Notes: generated by a model from the letters alone, not told the origin. Positions 18,435-27,766 are shown, counted from the stretch's first letter. The stretch: 64,000 nucleotides of DNA from Pyxidicoccus xibeiensis (GCF_024198175.1 NZ_JAJVKV010000001.1:1426001-1490000), one strand, 5' to 3'. Translations and numbers: made by a program.

Positions 18435-18929
18435 ATGCCGGAGTTGAAGCGCGTGTCTCGACGCCTCTGCTCCCTGCGCGCACTCAGCGTGTCGCTACCC
18501 CTGCTGTTCGGCTGTGCGACAGGCACAGCGACAACCCTCGTCGAGGGGAGCCTTCAGCCTACGCACTTCCAGTTCGTAACGATCGTTCCCAAACGAGGAG
18601 CCGGCCCGGGAGGATGGCGGGCAGTATGTATCCACGCGTTTCTCAGACGGGATACAGGAGACTCGTTCGTGTGCAAATTCGGAGTCGAGATGCCCCTCGA
18701 GAATGTGGACGGCCCTATCTCCATCCCCTTGGCCCAGCGTGTTTCCGCTGACTGTGCCAATCAGGCGGCCCATATAGCGTTTCGCTCGGTCACGCCCGCC
18801 ACTCCGCTGGGCTTTGCCTGCGAGACCTTCAAGAGCACCTACGAGAGCATCCTCAACCGTGCCCTGGGCGGTGCGCACGCCACGAGGGTCTGCCACGCGA
18901 GAGCCCAACCCGTCCAGGCAGGTCCCTGA
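18435..18929 (+). CDS. Hypothetical lipoprotein
   Basis: This 164-aa protein has a lipoprotein signal: a basic N-terminus, the hydrophobic SVSLPLLF, then lipobox LFGC with the lipidated Cys near residue 27. The mature part has further cysteines (VCIHAF, FVCKFG, DCANQ, ACETF) that could form disulfides. GGAGGG precedes the start. It is followed after 3 bp by the gene at 18933, so the two are probably co-transcribed. No family recognised; third codon positions are somewhat less GC-biased than in neighbours. Confidence 0.65.
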   Translation: MPELKRVSRRLCSLRALSVSLPLLFGCATGTATTLVEGSLQPTHFQFVTIVPKRGAGPGGWRAVCIHAFLRRDTGDSFVCKFGVEMPLENVDGPISIPLAQRVSADCANQAAHIAFRSVTPATPLGFACETFKSTYESILNRALGGAHATRVCHARAQPVQAGP

Positions 18930-18932
18930 CGC

Positions 18933-19505
18933 ATGCCGAGCTCACTTGAAGACCTGCTGGCCATCGCAAGGAACTACTGGCCTTCCACACAGGACGCATA
19001 CCTGAAGCAGGAAGTCAGTCCTGAGGTCGGGCAGCTCCAGCGCCTCTGGGAGCAGGAGCTTGGAAGAATCGACCGCTGGTGGTCCTTCTTGAGGGACCTG
19101 GAGAGCGCCCTGCCTGGATTCACCGTGGGCGATGCCACCGCGACGCGGGACGCCTGCTTTCGCTGCGTCGCCTACCCGCCTGGGAGCATACCGCCCGCAC
19201 GGCTCCGATGGGCGGCCGTCGGGTGCCTCAGCATCCTGGCGCCGGTCTACACCGTGCACGGAGTGCAGCTCGAATACCGAGGGGCAGAGCGCATCGGCCA
19301 GAAGGCCCTCCTCGGGCCGCAGCCCTCCGAAACAGCTCATGCTGCGGCTGTCATCGCCCGGCGACTCGAAACCATGTTCGGAGTCACCGCGCTTCCACGC
19401 GAGCTGGCACAAGCACGAGTGCCGCTCTTCGTGGAGTTCAAGGAACCACCGGAGACGCTGCTCATGCACGCCCTGTTCACCAGCAGTCCCGAGAGCGTGC
19501 CGTGA
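18933..19505 (+). CDS. Hypothetical protein of a recurrent myxobacterial family
   Basis: This 190-aa soluble protein has no signal peptide. Notable features are the Trp-rich RIDRWWSFLRDL, the GDATATRDACFRC segment, and FVEFKEPPETLLMHALFTS near the end. From memory, similar proteins recur in myxobacterial accessory regions next to secreted or lipoprotein genes. That, with the tight coupling to the lipoprotein at 18435, would suit a cytoplasmic immunity protein, but nothing in the sequence proves it. Confidence 0.55.
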   Translation: MPSSLEDLLAIARNYWPSTQDAYLKQEVSPEVGQLQRLWEQELGRIDRWWSFLRDLESALPGFTVGDATATRDACFRCVAYPPGSIPPARLRWAAVGCLSILAPVYTVHGVQLEYRGAERIGQKALLGPQPSETAHAAAVIARRLETMFGVTALPRELAQARVPLFVEFKEPPETLLMHALFTSSPESVP

Positions 19506-19568
19506 TGGAACCGGGCGATGGGACGCCAAGGCCTCAGCTCCAACAACGCGAGCCGGGCCTCGACTCCT

Positions 19569-20792
19569 TCAGCGAAGCTCGTCCAGGCGCTTCTTCATCG
19601 TGTCTCGCAGCAGGCGCGTCTTGCGCTCGTCGAATCCAGCCTCCTCCAGTCGCTCCATCCAGGACTCCGCGACGTCGCAGAGCTTGTCGAGCAGCTTGAT
19701 GACAGCCCCCTCATTCACGCCGTAGCGCTTCCCGAAGGCGACGAAGTGGGCCCGCTTGAGGTTGTCGTTCCTCCCTTCGAACTGAAGGGACATGTGCCGG
19801 TCGCCATAGGGCAGCGTGGTGAGCACGTCGTACGCAGGCGACAGCCGGAATCCTCCCGCCGGGCCGTCCGCGAGGATGCTCACGTTTTTCGCATGCAGGT
19901 CCCCGTTGCCAATGAGGTAGCTGAAGGCGAGCAGCAGGAGGAAGCGAGCCATCTCGGGGATGGGCGCCGCGCACGTCTCGCGAATCCCCTCCGCGATGTC
20001 CGAGCAGGGGATGCGGTACTTGTCCGCGGGGTACATGTTCAGGAACTGGCAGGCGTCCTCCTGGTGGAGCCGCCGGAACCGCTTCTCCTCCTTCAGCCAG
20101 ACGCGGTCGAAGCGCTTCACCAGCAACCCGGGGTTCTTCTCCCGGTCATGGATGAGCTGGGTGGTGGCGACCTTCAAGCCACACGCCTTGGCCATCCGCA
20201 TGAAGAAGTGCTCGTTCTGGACGAGCTGGGGTTTGTCGTCGGGATTCAGCTTGAGGATGTACGCGTGCCGCCCGGACGGCAGCAGGGGGAACGAGATGAT
20301 CGATGCCGAGACCTTCTCCTGCACGCCTGGGATGACGGGCTCGTCGGCTCCCTCTCCCATCCGGGAGAGGCTCTGCTCGAACAATTCCTTGAAGAGGACC
20401 GCATCCGGCTTCCAGCGTTCCGCGTGCGGACTGAGCGCCGGGGGTTGTTCTCCATGCGGGACGACGGAGAGGTCTCCGATGGTGTCGGTGCCGGCGGCGA
20501 TGAGCAGGCTGAGCAGGTCGTCCTCCGAGGTCTTCACCCGCTGGACCAGCACGCGCAGCCGGAGCCCCTCGGGCAACAGGCCCGCGAAGTACGTATGGAG
20601 ATTCGTTCCCCACGTCTCGACCCGCCGCTGAACGTAGGGAAGGTGGACCGCCAGGCCCCCTTCCTGCCGCGAGTGCTGCGCGAAGAAGCTCTCGTCGTAT
20701 TCGAAGACCGAGCCGCGCGGAGTGCGTGTGATGGAGCCGACGCGCTTCGTCTCCCGCCACACGTCGGCGACCTGGACGTCAGTAGGCCGCAT
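19569..20792 (-). CDS. hipA: HipA-family Ser/Thr kinase toxin
   Basis: This 407-aa protein is the toxin of a type II toxin-antitoxin pair. HipA of E. coli phosphorylates glutamyl-tRNA synthetase and causes persistence. Seen here: an N-terminal HipA subdomain (about 10-105), the Ser-loop region PGVQEKVSAS (about 155-164), nucleotide Lys181 in YILKLNP, the catalytic loop GNGDLHAKN (295-303, Asp298 and Asn303) and the metal-binding SPAYDVL. All catalytic residues are present, so it should be active. The start (20792) lies inside the last codons of hipB, a 14-bp overlap that couples toxin to antitoxin. Confidence 0.9.
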   Translation of the reverse strand: MRPTDVQVADVWRETKRVGSITRTPRGSVFEYDESFFAQHSRQEGGLAVHLPYVQRRVETWGTNLHTYFAGLLPEGLRLRVLVQRVKTSEDDLLSLLIAAGTDTIGDLSVVPHGEQPPALSPHAERWKPDAVLFKELFEQSLSRMGEGADEPVIPGVQEKVSASIISFPLLPSGRHAYILKLNPDDKPQLVQNEHFFMRMAKACGLKVATTQLIHDREKNPGLLVKRFDRVWLKEEKRFRRLHQEDACQFLNMYPADKYRIPCSDIAEGIRETCAAPIPEMARFLLLLAFSYLIGNGDLHAKNVSILADGPAGGFRLSPAYDVLTTLPYGDRHMSLQFEGRNDNLKRAHFVAFGKRYGVNEGAVIKLLDKLCDVAESWMERLEEAGFDERKTRLLRDTMKKRLDELR

Positions 20793-21057
20793 CACGCAGC
20801 TTCTCACTCACGCGAAAGCGCTGCTGGCCGCTCTCGAGCGCCAGTTGCAGCCCGAGGACGTTGAGGACATCGAGGAGCTTGTCGAGCCGCAGGGTCGGCT
20901 TGCGACCGCTCTCCACGTCGTAGATGAAAACGGGGCCACAACCGGCCAGGGCGCTCACGTCATGCTGGGTCAGCCCCAGCCGCTTGCGCTGGGTGCGCAC
21001 CGCCTGCGCGAGCGCCTGCAGCCAGCCACTCGCATCGCCAGGTCCATTCAATGACAT
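20779..21057 (-). CDS. hipB: HipB-like antitoxin and repressor
   Basis: The 92-aa protein is an XRE-family HTH: AVRTQRKRLGLTQHDVSALAGCGPVFIYDVESG covers the HTH, and LDKLLDVLNVLGLQLAL is the dimerisation helix. It should neutralise HipA and repress the operon. Four similar 20-bp sites lie upstream (21099-21302), two of which fit the E. coli HipB pattern ATCC-N8-GGA. Confidence 0.88.
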   Translation of the reverse strand: MSLNGPGDASGWLQALAQAVRTQRKRLGLTQHDVSALAGCGPVFIYDVESGRKPTLRLDKLLDVLNVLGLQLALESGQQRFRVSEKLRDAAY

Positions 21058-21098
21058 GGGCTACGGCCCTCTGCGCGCCTCCCATACAGGAAGCAAAA

Positions 21099-21302
21099 TC
21101 CATCCGTTCGAATGGAATCTAGCGCTGAGGAAGGCGGCTGGCCATTTCCTGGGCGCCGAATCCATCCAATCAGATGGATTTTGGCATCAGTCCACAGCAC
21201 AGGAGGACATGAGTCTCAGTCTCCACGCGCTCGCATGGATTTGGGCTCATTTCGAGCCCTGGGCCCTCCTTTTGGCCCGTTTTCCATGCGCTCGCGAGGA
21301 TT
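21099..21302. promoter_or_regulatory. Array of four operator-like sites upstream of hipBA
   Basis: Four 20-bp sites share TCCA-N11-GGAWT: TCCATCCGTTCGAATGGAAT (21099), TCCATCCAATCAGATGGATT (21161), TCCACGCGCTCGCATGGATT (21222) and TCCATGCGCTCGCGAGGATT (21283). They start 62, 61 and 61 bp apart, about six helical turns, so all lie on one face of the DNA. The first two contain ATCC-N8-GGA, matching the core of the E. coli HipB operator (TATCC-N8-GGATA). The first site is 42 bp before the hipB start. No gene is seen in this gap (21058-21380). Confidence 0.7.
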
Positions 21303-21380
21303 CTGGGACAAAGCCGGTTGAGTCCACAGCCTGTGCCGGGGAAGGTACGCCCACGCCCGCCTGCCCCCCAAGACGTACGC

Positions 21381-23972
21381 CTACCGCACCGTCTGCGCCT
21401 GCTGCGCGCTGATGCTGTCGCCCGTCACAGTCACCGTGAGGGCCCCCGGCTGCGTGGCCTGGAAGTAGAACACCGCCTCTCGCTGCGCTCCCTCCAGTAC
21501 CAGCTCCGAGCCGGCCAGCTTCTCCGTGCACGCGGCGTCACCGTAGAACGTCACGCCCTCCGCGCCTCCCGCATCCAGCACCAGCGTGGGCGCCGCCAGC
21601 GCGGACAGGTTGCCCAGCGCATCCTGGCTCTGCACCACCAGCGCCCCCGAGCACGCCCCCGCCGTCACCTCTCGTGACGGCGTGAGGAACACCACCCGCG
21701 TCGCCTCCTCCGCCACCACGTCCACGTCGAACGTGATGCCCGGCTGCGTCGCCGGGTCATACCCCGCGCCGCTGATGCGGTTGCGGCTGATGACGTTCGC
21801 CCCGCCCAGGTCGGAGATGGCCGCCTGATACGGATAGCCGTTCGTCACCGCCGCGCTGCTCAGCGTGTTCTCCACCACCTCCAGCCTCGTGGGCTCCGGC
21901 GGCCCGTAGTCCGCCTCCGCCTGAGACAGGTTGATGCCCACGTCGTTGTCCGCCAACGTGTTGTCACGGATGACGACGCCCTGGCACAGCGGCGCGTCAT
22001 AGAGCGGCCCACCCGCCACCAGGATGCCCGAGGCCGTGAAGCGCGGCCCCGTGTACGAGTGCCCCGTCACCGTGTTCCCCGTCACCCGCCCCGTGGCGCC
22101 GTAGCTCAGCTGGATGCCATTGCGCGCAATCGTCGCCTTCGGCCCGCCGCCCTCCACCGTGTTGCCCTCCACCGTCACGTCCACCCGGCCCGAGCCCAGG
22201 ATGCCCACCTTCTGGTAGCCCGCCACCCGGTTGCGCCGCACCTCCACCTGCGTCACCGCCTCCGCGTCCTCCGCGTTGCGCACCGAGATGGCCGTGCCCT
22301 CCTGGCACCCGCCCTCGCCCTCCTTCTGGTGCAGGTCCACCACCTCGCTGTCGAGGATGGAGCCGCTCGCCCCGTCCAGCAGGATGCCGCTCAGCGAGTC
22401 CCCGCCCACGTCACACACCCGCTCCGACAGCCCTCGCGCCGACACCGTCACGTCGCGCACGTGCGCCGTCGCTCCCTTGTTGCGCAGCACCGCCCCCTGG
22501 AAGTGGCCCCCTTCCGCGTCCACCGCCGTGAGCACGTGCCCCGCGCCGTCGAAGGTGTACCCGTCCGGGATGAAAATCGTGCTCTCCGTCGTGCAGTCCG
22601 CCCGCAGCGTCACCCGCGCGTCCTCCAGCGTCGCCAGGCACGGCGGATGCGCGCCGCAGCGCCGCCCACCCCACTCCACGGTGAACACATGCGAGTCACT
22701 CAGCCCCGACGCATTCGTCACCGTGAGCTGAACCTCGGGCACCACGTCCGTCGGGAGGCAGGACAGCGCGGACCAGTCCACCTCGCCCGTGTTCCCCGTC
22801 CGGCCCGCCGGGCCCAGCAGCCCCACGTTCGTCGTCCACGTGAAGGTGAGCGGCTCGCCCTGCGGGTCCTCCGCCGTCGCCAGCAGCCGCACCAGCTCCG
22901 CCGCCCCGGCTCCCGGCGAGGACTGCGAGGTGGCCCCGATGACCGGCGGCAGCCTGCGCACCACGCACAGCTCCACCGTACCCTCGCGCCGGCCACCGAA
23001 CCCGTCCGTCACCGTGAGCGTCAACCGGCAGTTGTCACAGGCCGCCACGGGCAGCGCGCTCGGCGTGAAGCTCGCCTGGGGCGCCGCCGCGTCGCTGAAG
23101 GCCCCCTCGCACGTGGCCGTCCACGCATGGGTGAGCGCATCCCCGTCCTCGTCCACGCTCGCCGACTGGAGCGCCACCGGCGAGCCCACGCCCACCTCCT
23201 TCGCCGGCTGCGCCGACAGCTCCGACAGCGACGGCCAGCGGTTGAACTCGGCGGACGAGGCCCTGTCCACGGAGCTCCCGTGAAGCACGTCCACCCCGAA
23301 GTCGAGCGTCGCCGCCGCGCCGCGCGCGTCCGTCACCTGGAGCGTCAGCGTGAAGGCCCCGCCCTCCACCGGCGCCGTCCACGTCGGCTTGTCCACCGTC
23401 GTATCCGCGAAGCTGAAGCTCCCGCCCGTCGCCCGCCAGGCATACGTGAGGGCCTCGCCCGCGTTGGGGTCGCGCGCCACCGCGTGCAGCGCCAGCTCCG
23501 CTCCCGGCCGCACCACCGCGTCCGAGCCCACCACCGCATCCACGATGGGCGCCGCGTTGCCCACGGGCTCTCCCGCCGGCGGAGGCTGGGGCACCAGCAC
23601 CAGCAGCCCCGGCCGGCGCCGCGCCAGCGTCACGTTGGGCACCTCCACCCGCGCCACCGTCGCGCCCTGCGCGTCCACGGCCGTCGCCCCCACCGTGGCC
23701 TCCGCCCCCGAATCCAGCCGGCGCAGCACGCCCTGCCACTGCGCGCCCTCGCCGGACAGCTCCTGGGTGACCGCGTCGCCCTGGGCGGGCGTGGCCGTCG
23801 CCACCACGCGCGCCACCGAGCCCGCGGGCAGCGAGCGCGGCAGCGCCACCACCACGCGCGCGGAGGCCGAGGGCTCCTGGGCGATGGGCGGCTCTTCGTG
23901 CAGGCCGCAGCCCGCCGCCAGCAACATCACTCCCGCCAGCAGGGCCAGGTGTGTCGTGTCCGCTCGTTTCAT
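21381..23972 (-). CDS. Large lipoprotein with PKD/cadherin-like repeats and a parallel beta-helix
   Basis: The 863-aa surface protein starts with signal LALLAGVMLLAAGC, so Cys near residue 21 is lipidated. After a linker there are three Ig/PKD-type modules (about 130-400) with repeated segments such as GEALTYAWRATGG, GDALTHAWTATCEG and GEPLTFTWTTNVG. A right-handed beta-helix region (about 440-720) follows, with runs such as VEVRRNRVAGYQ, VTVEGNTVEGG and RVTGNTVTGHSY. A C-terminal Ig-like domain closes the protein. GAGGAT precedes the start at 23972. Function may be carbohydrate binding or adhesion; no enzymatic motif is visible. Confidence 0.8.
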   Translation of the reverse strand: MKRADTTHLALLAGVMLLAAGCGLHEEPPIAQEPSASARVVVALPRSLPAGSVARVVATATPAQGDAVTQELSGEGAQWQGVLRRLDSGAEATVGATAVDAQGATVARVEVPNVTLARRRPGLLVLVPQPPPAGEPVGNAAPIVDAVVGSDAVVRPGAELALHAVARDPNAGEALTYAWRATGGSFSFADTTVDKPTWTAPVEGGAFTLTLQVTDARGAAATLDFGVDVLHGSSVDRASSAEFNRWPSLSELSAQPAKEVGVGSPVALQSASVDEDGDALTHAWTATCEGAFSDAAAPQASFTPSALPVAACDNCRLTLTVTDGFGGRREGTVELCVVRRLPPVIGATSQSSPGAGAAELVRLLATAEDPQGEPLTFTWTTNVGLLGPAGRTGNTGEVDWSALSCLPTDVVPEVQLTVTNASGLSDSHVFTVEWGGRRCGAHPPCLATLEDARVTLRADCTTESTIFIPDGYTFDGAGHVLTAVDAEGGHFQGAVLRNKGATAHVRDVTVSARGLSERVCDVGGDSLSGILLDGASGSILDSEVVDLHQKEGEGGCQEGTAISVRNAEDAEAVTQVEVRRNRVAGYQKVGILGSGRVDVTVEGNTVEGGGPKATIARNGIQLSYGATGRVTGNTVTGHSYTGPRFTASGILVAGGPLYDAPLCQGVVIRDNTLADNDVGINLSQAEADYGPPEPTRLEVVENTLSSAAVTNGYPYQAAISDLGGANVISRNRISGAGYDPATQPGITFDVDVVAEEATRVVFLTPSREVTAGACSGALVVQSQDALGNLSALAAPTLVLDAGGAEGVTFYGDAACTEKLAGSELVLEGAQREAVFYFQATQPGALTVTVTGDSISAQQAQTVR

Positions 23973-24170
23973 GTCGACATCCTCTGTGCTGGACGGGTCC
24001 GCGGGCCTGACGATACCGCAAGCGCCCACCGGCCCAAGCAACCGCCCTCCCCTGGGAACGCGCCAGCCCGCTCCCGGGCGTGACGCCCTCCGGGCCGGGC
24101 CACACGTCGACTGCCCGACGCCCGGGGGCGCCTGACGTCCGCTACCGGTCGGTGTGCGCTGTGCGGGGCT

Positions 24171-26435
24171 TCAGTGGAGTTGCGGCGCCGCCCCGGAGAG
24201 CGGCGCGCGCGACGCGGGATGGGACGTGCGCGGCAGCTCGACCACGAAGGTGGACCCCTGCCCCGGCACGCTGCGCAGGCGGATGCTCCCCCCGAGCTGC
24301 TCGACGATGCGCTGGACGATGTACAGCCCCAGCCCCAGCCCTCCGAAGTGGCGCGAGGAAATTGCCCGCTCGAAGGGAGAGAAGATGCGCTCCTGGTCCT
24401 CCACGGGGATGCCCAGCCCCTGGTCCACCACCACCAGCCGGGCCCACCCGTCGTCCGCCGTCACCCGCACCTCCACGGGCTTGCGCTCGCCGTACTTCGC
24501 CGCGTTGGAGACGAGGTTCTGCACCACCTGCTCGAGCCGCAGCCGGTCCCACTTCCCCACCACGCCGGGCGCCACGTCCAGCCTCAGCGGCGTGCCGCTC
24601 CGCTCCAGCTCCGGCCCCAGCTGCTCGGCCACCTCCCGCACCACCTGTCCCAGGTCCACGTCCTCCAGCTGGAGGCTCAGCCGTCCCGTCCGCAGCTGCG
24701 AGGTGTCGAGCAGCTCGGACACCAGGCGCATCAGCTTGTGCGTCTGCCGGTCCACGATGCCCAGCACGCCCGGCGAGGCCACGCCCCCCGCGCTGCGCTG
24801 CAGCCCCTGCACGGTGAGGCGCAGCGCCGTCAGCGGGGTGAAGAGCTCGTGCGCGGCCACCGACAGGAACTCGTCGCGCACGCGGATGGCCCGCTGCGCC
24901 TGCTCGTACAGGCGCGCGTTGTCCACCGCGAGCGCCACGCGCGCCGCGAGGTTCTCCGCCAGCTCCACGTCCTCCGCGCTCCAGCAGTGCGCCTCGCCGG
25001 TGGAGACGAGCGTCAGCACCCCCAGCGTCCGGCCGCGCGCCACCAGCGGCACCGCCAGCCAGGCACAGACGCCCAGCCGCTGGAGCAGCTCCAGGTGCTC
25101 GGGCTCCCGCAGGCCCAGGGGCGCCAGCGGCAGGGCGGCGGTGCCTCCGCCGCGCATCCGCGCCGAGCGGCCCGTGCGCGCCACCAGCGGCGCCCCTTCC
25201 GGCACGTCGAGCGGCACCCGCAGCCCTCTCAAGGTGCGCACCCGCTCCGAGCCCGCGGGCCCGGAGTGGGCGGCGGCGCGCACGCTGAGCGCGTCGTCCT
25301 CCACCAGCAGGGCCACGCACCAGTCGGACAGGAAGGGGACGGCCAGCTCCGCCGCCTGCGCCAGTGCCTTCTCCGCGTCCAGGTGCCCCGCGAGCCGGCG
25401 GCTGGCCTCGGCCAGGAAGGAGGAGCGCAGGCGCGCGGCCTCCGCGGCCTGCCGTGCCGCCTGCTCCCGGGCGAGCAGCCCCGCCCGCTCCGCCTCGGCG
25501 CGCCGGCGCTGGGTGATGTCGCGGAAGTACCAGCCCCGGCCGAACAACCGGCCGTCCTCGTCCAGCAGCGGGGCGCTGAAGAGCTCCAGGTGGCGCCCGT
25601 CCCGCACGGTGAACTCGTCCGTGTAGGTCCCCTCCGGCGTGGACAGCAGCTTGCGCACCAGGTCCAGGAAGCGCGCCGGCTCGCGCACGTGCTGGGCGGC
25701 CAGCGGCAGCAGCGTCCGGGCCGAGCCCCCGCGCCGCAGCGCGTCCGGAGTCAGCCCCCACAGCTCGAGCAGGCGCCGGTTGTGGCTCACGACGCGCCCG
25801 TCGTTGGAGAGGATGAGGATGCCGTCGAGCGTCGCCTCGTTCTCGCACTCGAGCAGCAGCTTCTGCTCGGAGAGCCGGTGCTCGCTCTCGCGCAGGCGCG
25901 CATCGAGGCCGCGGTGCTCCAGCGCCTGCTCCGCCACCCGCAGCAGCCGCTGCACCAGCCCGAAGTACTGCGGGAAGATGGGCCGCGAGGACTCGAAGAA
26001 GAGGAGGAACTCGGAGGAGGGGCTGCCCTCGGCCGCCGGGTGGAAGGGGAACTGCCACACGGCCAGCGAGGCCCCTGTGAGCTCGGGATAGGGCAGGTCC
26101 ACCGTTCCCCAGTGCACCACCGCCTGCGAGCGCTCGGCCGGGGGCTCCGGCCCCGCGGTGAGGGGCAGCTCGCGCGACGCACGCGACAGCCCCGCGGAGC
26201 CGAGCAGCCGCACCGCCCCCTGCGGAGACAGCTCCAGCCACAGCACGGCGAGGCAGCCCAGCCGGGTGGCCAGGTGCTGGAGGAAGTCGTCCAGGTCTCC
26301 CGTCTCGTTGAAGAGGTCCAGCGCGGCCCGGGTGAGCTCCTGCAGCACGCTCGTCAGCGCGACGGCGTCCACGGCGGGGCTGGAGGCCGCCCCCGGGGTG
26401 GACTGAACGGAGGGCGTAGAGGGCCGGATATTCAT
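24171..26435 (-). CDS. GAF-PAS-GAF sensor histidine kinase
   Basis: This 754-aa cytoplasmic kinase has no TM helix. Order: GAF-like domain (about 30-180), coiled coil, PAS (about 215-330; ATLDGILILSNDGRVVSHNR), a second GAF (about 350-510), HisKA with VAAHELFTPLTALRL, and HATPase with NLVSNAAKYG, VVVDQGLGIP and GLGLGLYIVQRIV. The phospho-acceptor motif reads HELFTPL instead of HELRTPL. Its start overlaps the stop of the FIST gene (ATGA), so it should act downstream of that sensor protein. Confidence 0.9.
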   Translation of the reverse strand: MNIRPSTPSVQSTPGAASSPAVDAVALTSVLQELTRAALDLFNETGDLDDFLQHLATRLGCLAVLWLELSPQGAVRLLGSAGLSRASRELPLTAGPEPPAERSQAVVHWGTVDLPYPELTGASLAVWQFPFHPAAEGSPSSEFLLFFESSRPIFPQYFGLVQRLLRVAEQALEHRGLDARLRESEHRLSEQKLLLECENEATLDGILILSNDGRVVSHNRRLLELWGLTPDALRRGGSARTLLPLAAQHVREPARFLDLVRKLLSTPEGTYTDEFTVRDGRHLELFSAPLLDEDGRLFGRGWYFRDITQRRRAEAERAGLLAREQAARQAAEAARLRSSFLAEASRRLAGHLDAEKALAQAAELAVPFLSDWCVALLVEDDALSVRAAAHSGPAGSERVRTLRGLRVPLDVPEGAPLVARTGRSARMRGGGTAALPLAPLGLREPEHLELLQRLGVCAWLAVPLVARGRTLGVLTLVSTGEAHCWSAEDVELAENLAARVALAVDNARLYEQAQRAIRVRDEFLSVAAHELFTPLTALRLTVQGLQRSAGGVASPGVLGIVDRQTHKLMRLVSELLDTSQLRTGRLSLQLEDVDLGQVVREVAEQLGPELERSGTPLRLDVAPGVVGKWDRLRLEQVVQNLVSNAAKYGERKPVEVRVTADDGWARLVVVDQGLGIPVEDQERIFSPFERAISSRHFGGLGLGLYIVQRIVEQLGGSIRLRSVPGQGSTFVVELPRTSHPASRAPLSGAAPQLH

Positions 26436-27604
26436 GCGGGCAGCGACAGCAGGACGGCGGTCTTGTTGTGGAACTGGGGCAGGGACACTCCGAAGGAGCC
26501 CACCTCGCCGAAGGTGAGACACCCCATCATCGGCACCTGCCTGCCGAGCGTGGTGTGCATCGCGGTCAGCTCCTCCTGGATGCGCGGGCCCAGCAGGCGG
26601 GCTCGCGAGACGCAGTCGAACACCAGCCCGAAGGCCGGCTCGCCGCCCACGCGCTCGCGGGCCTCCGTGGCCGCCAGGGCCGCGGCGGCGATGATGGCGT
26701 CGGGCTCGCCCTCCATCATCCGCAGCAGGGTGCCGTCCGGAATCTCCGCCAGGAAGCGCAGGCCGCCATCCACCTCCACGGAGAGCGGGTCGCGGATGGC
26801 GTAGCCGCCGGCGGCGCCGGGAATGCCCAGCGGGTGGAGCATGGCGAAGCGCGCGAAGTCGTCGCGGCCCACCTCGTCTCCCCGGAGGGCGGCGATGCTC
26901 CGGTAGACGTCGAAGGCGTTGGCGAAGTCGAGGTCCACCACGGCCCGGCCCCGCGTCTGGGTGGCGAGCACCGGAGGTCCATAGGGCTGCCACCCGTGCT
27001 GGAGTCCCACGCCGAAGGGACGCTCGGCCTCGAGCACCACGGCCACCACGTGGTCCTGGTAGGTGTGGCCGAAGGCGAACTGCGCGGTGCGCACGAAGTC
27101 GAGGTTGTCGCCCGCGCCTCCGCCGGCCCAGGCCACCCCGGCGCCGGCCTCGCGGGTGGCGCCCTGCACCACCCGGTCCCCGTTGGCGCTGAAGGCGTCC
27201 GGCAGGAGGATGACCGCGCGGCGGTGCCCGGGAGGCGGCGCGCCGAAGCTCATGAGCGCGTCCTCGACGGCCTGGCGGCCGGACTCGAAGGGGTGGCGGC
27301 TCACCGGTCCCGCCACGCCCACGCCCGCCAGCACCCCGCCCGTCAACACGCCCACGACGAGGCCCTGCGACAGCAGCTGCTCGCCCGCGATGAGGCCCGC
27401 CGCCGAGCATCCGGCCCAGGGGATGCTCCCCAGCTCATGGCCGAGCGCACCCGCCAGGGCTGGCAGGTCGTACTGCTCCGTGGCAAAGGCAAGCGCGAGG
27501 ACGGGCGCTGCGTCGTCGTCCTCCAGCGCCTGCCGCACCGCCGTCGCGGCCGCGAGGCGTGGCTCCAGGGCGTCGCTCACCCCGATGTGCAGTGCCACTC
27601 CCAT
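26432..27604 (-). CDS. FIST N/C-domain sensory protein
   Basis: The 390-aa protein matches the FIST module (F-box and intracellular signal transduction), a predicted small-ligand sensor found next to bacterial kinases. The N-terminal part has LALAFATEQYDLPALAGAL and IPWAGCSAAGLIAGEQ. The centre has AGGGAGDNLDF, typical of FIST_N. The C-terminal part has PLGIP, DGTLLRMMEG and the closing GCLTFGEVGSF, which mark FIST_C. It is translationally coupled to the histidine kinase at 24171. The start at 27604 is probable; a GTG two codons later is possible. Confidence 0.88.
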   Translation of the reverse strand: MGVALHIGVSDALEPRLAAATAVRQALEDDDAAPVLALAFATEQYDLPALAGALGHELGSIPWAGCSAAGLIAGEQLLSQGLVVGVLTGGVLAGVGVAGPVSRHPFESGRQAVEDALMSFGAPPPGHRRAVILLPDAFSANGDRVVQGATREAGAGVAWAGGGAGDNLDFVRTAQFAFGHTYQDHVVAVVLEAERPFGVGLQHGWQPYGPPVLATQTRGRAVVDLDFANAFDVYRSIAALRGDEVGRDDFARFAMLHPLGIPGAAGGYAIRDPLSVEVDGGLRFLAEIPDGTLLRMMEGEPDAIIAAAALAATEARERVGGEPAFGLVFDCVSRARLLGPRIQEELTAMHTTLGRQVPMMGCLTFGEVGSFGVSLPQFHNKTAVLLSLPA

Positions 27605-27766
27605 CCCTGCGGGTCCCCCGTCGCGGGGCGCTACCGCCCCTCCTCATGCAGGTGCGCACCTCCGGGGCGGCACGCAATCGTGAGGGTGCTCGGGGACCAC
27701 ACGGCAGGGCCCATGCTGGCCCGGTGAGGCGCTTCGGGGCACGGCGCGGGGAGGCCCGCGGCGGCG

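Noticed and set aside
21099..21302. CRISPR-like array upstream of hipB (period about 61 bp)
   Set aside because: Only four sites, palindromic and imperfect, with the core matching HipB operators; no cas genes nearby.
22059..24083. Long plus-strand ORF (674 codons) opposite the beta-helix lipoprotein
   Set aside because: Arg/His/Pro-rich composition with no domain, antisense to a protein with clear signal peptide and repeats; a product of high GC at third positions.
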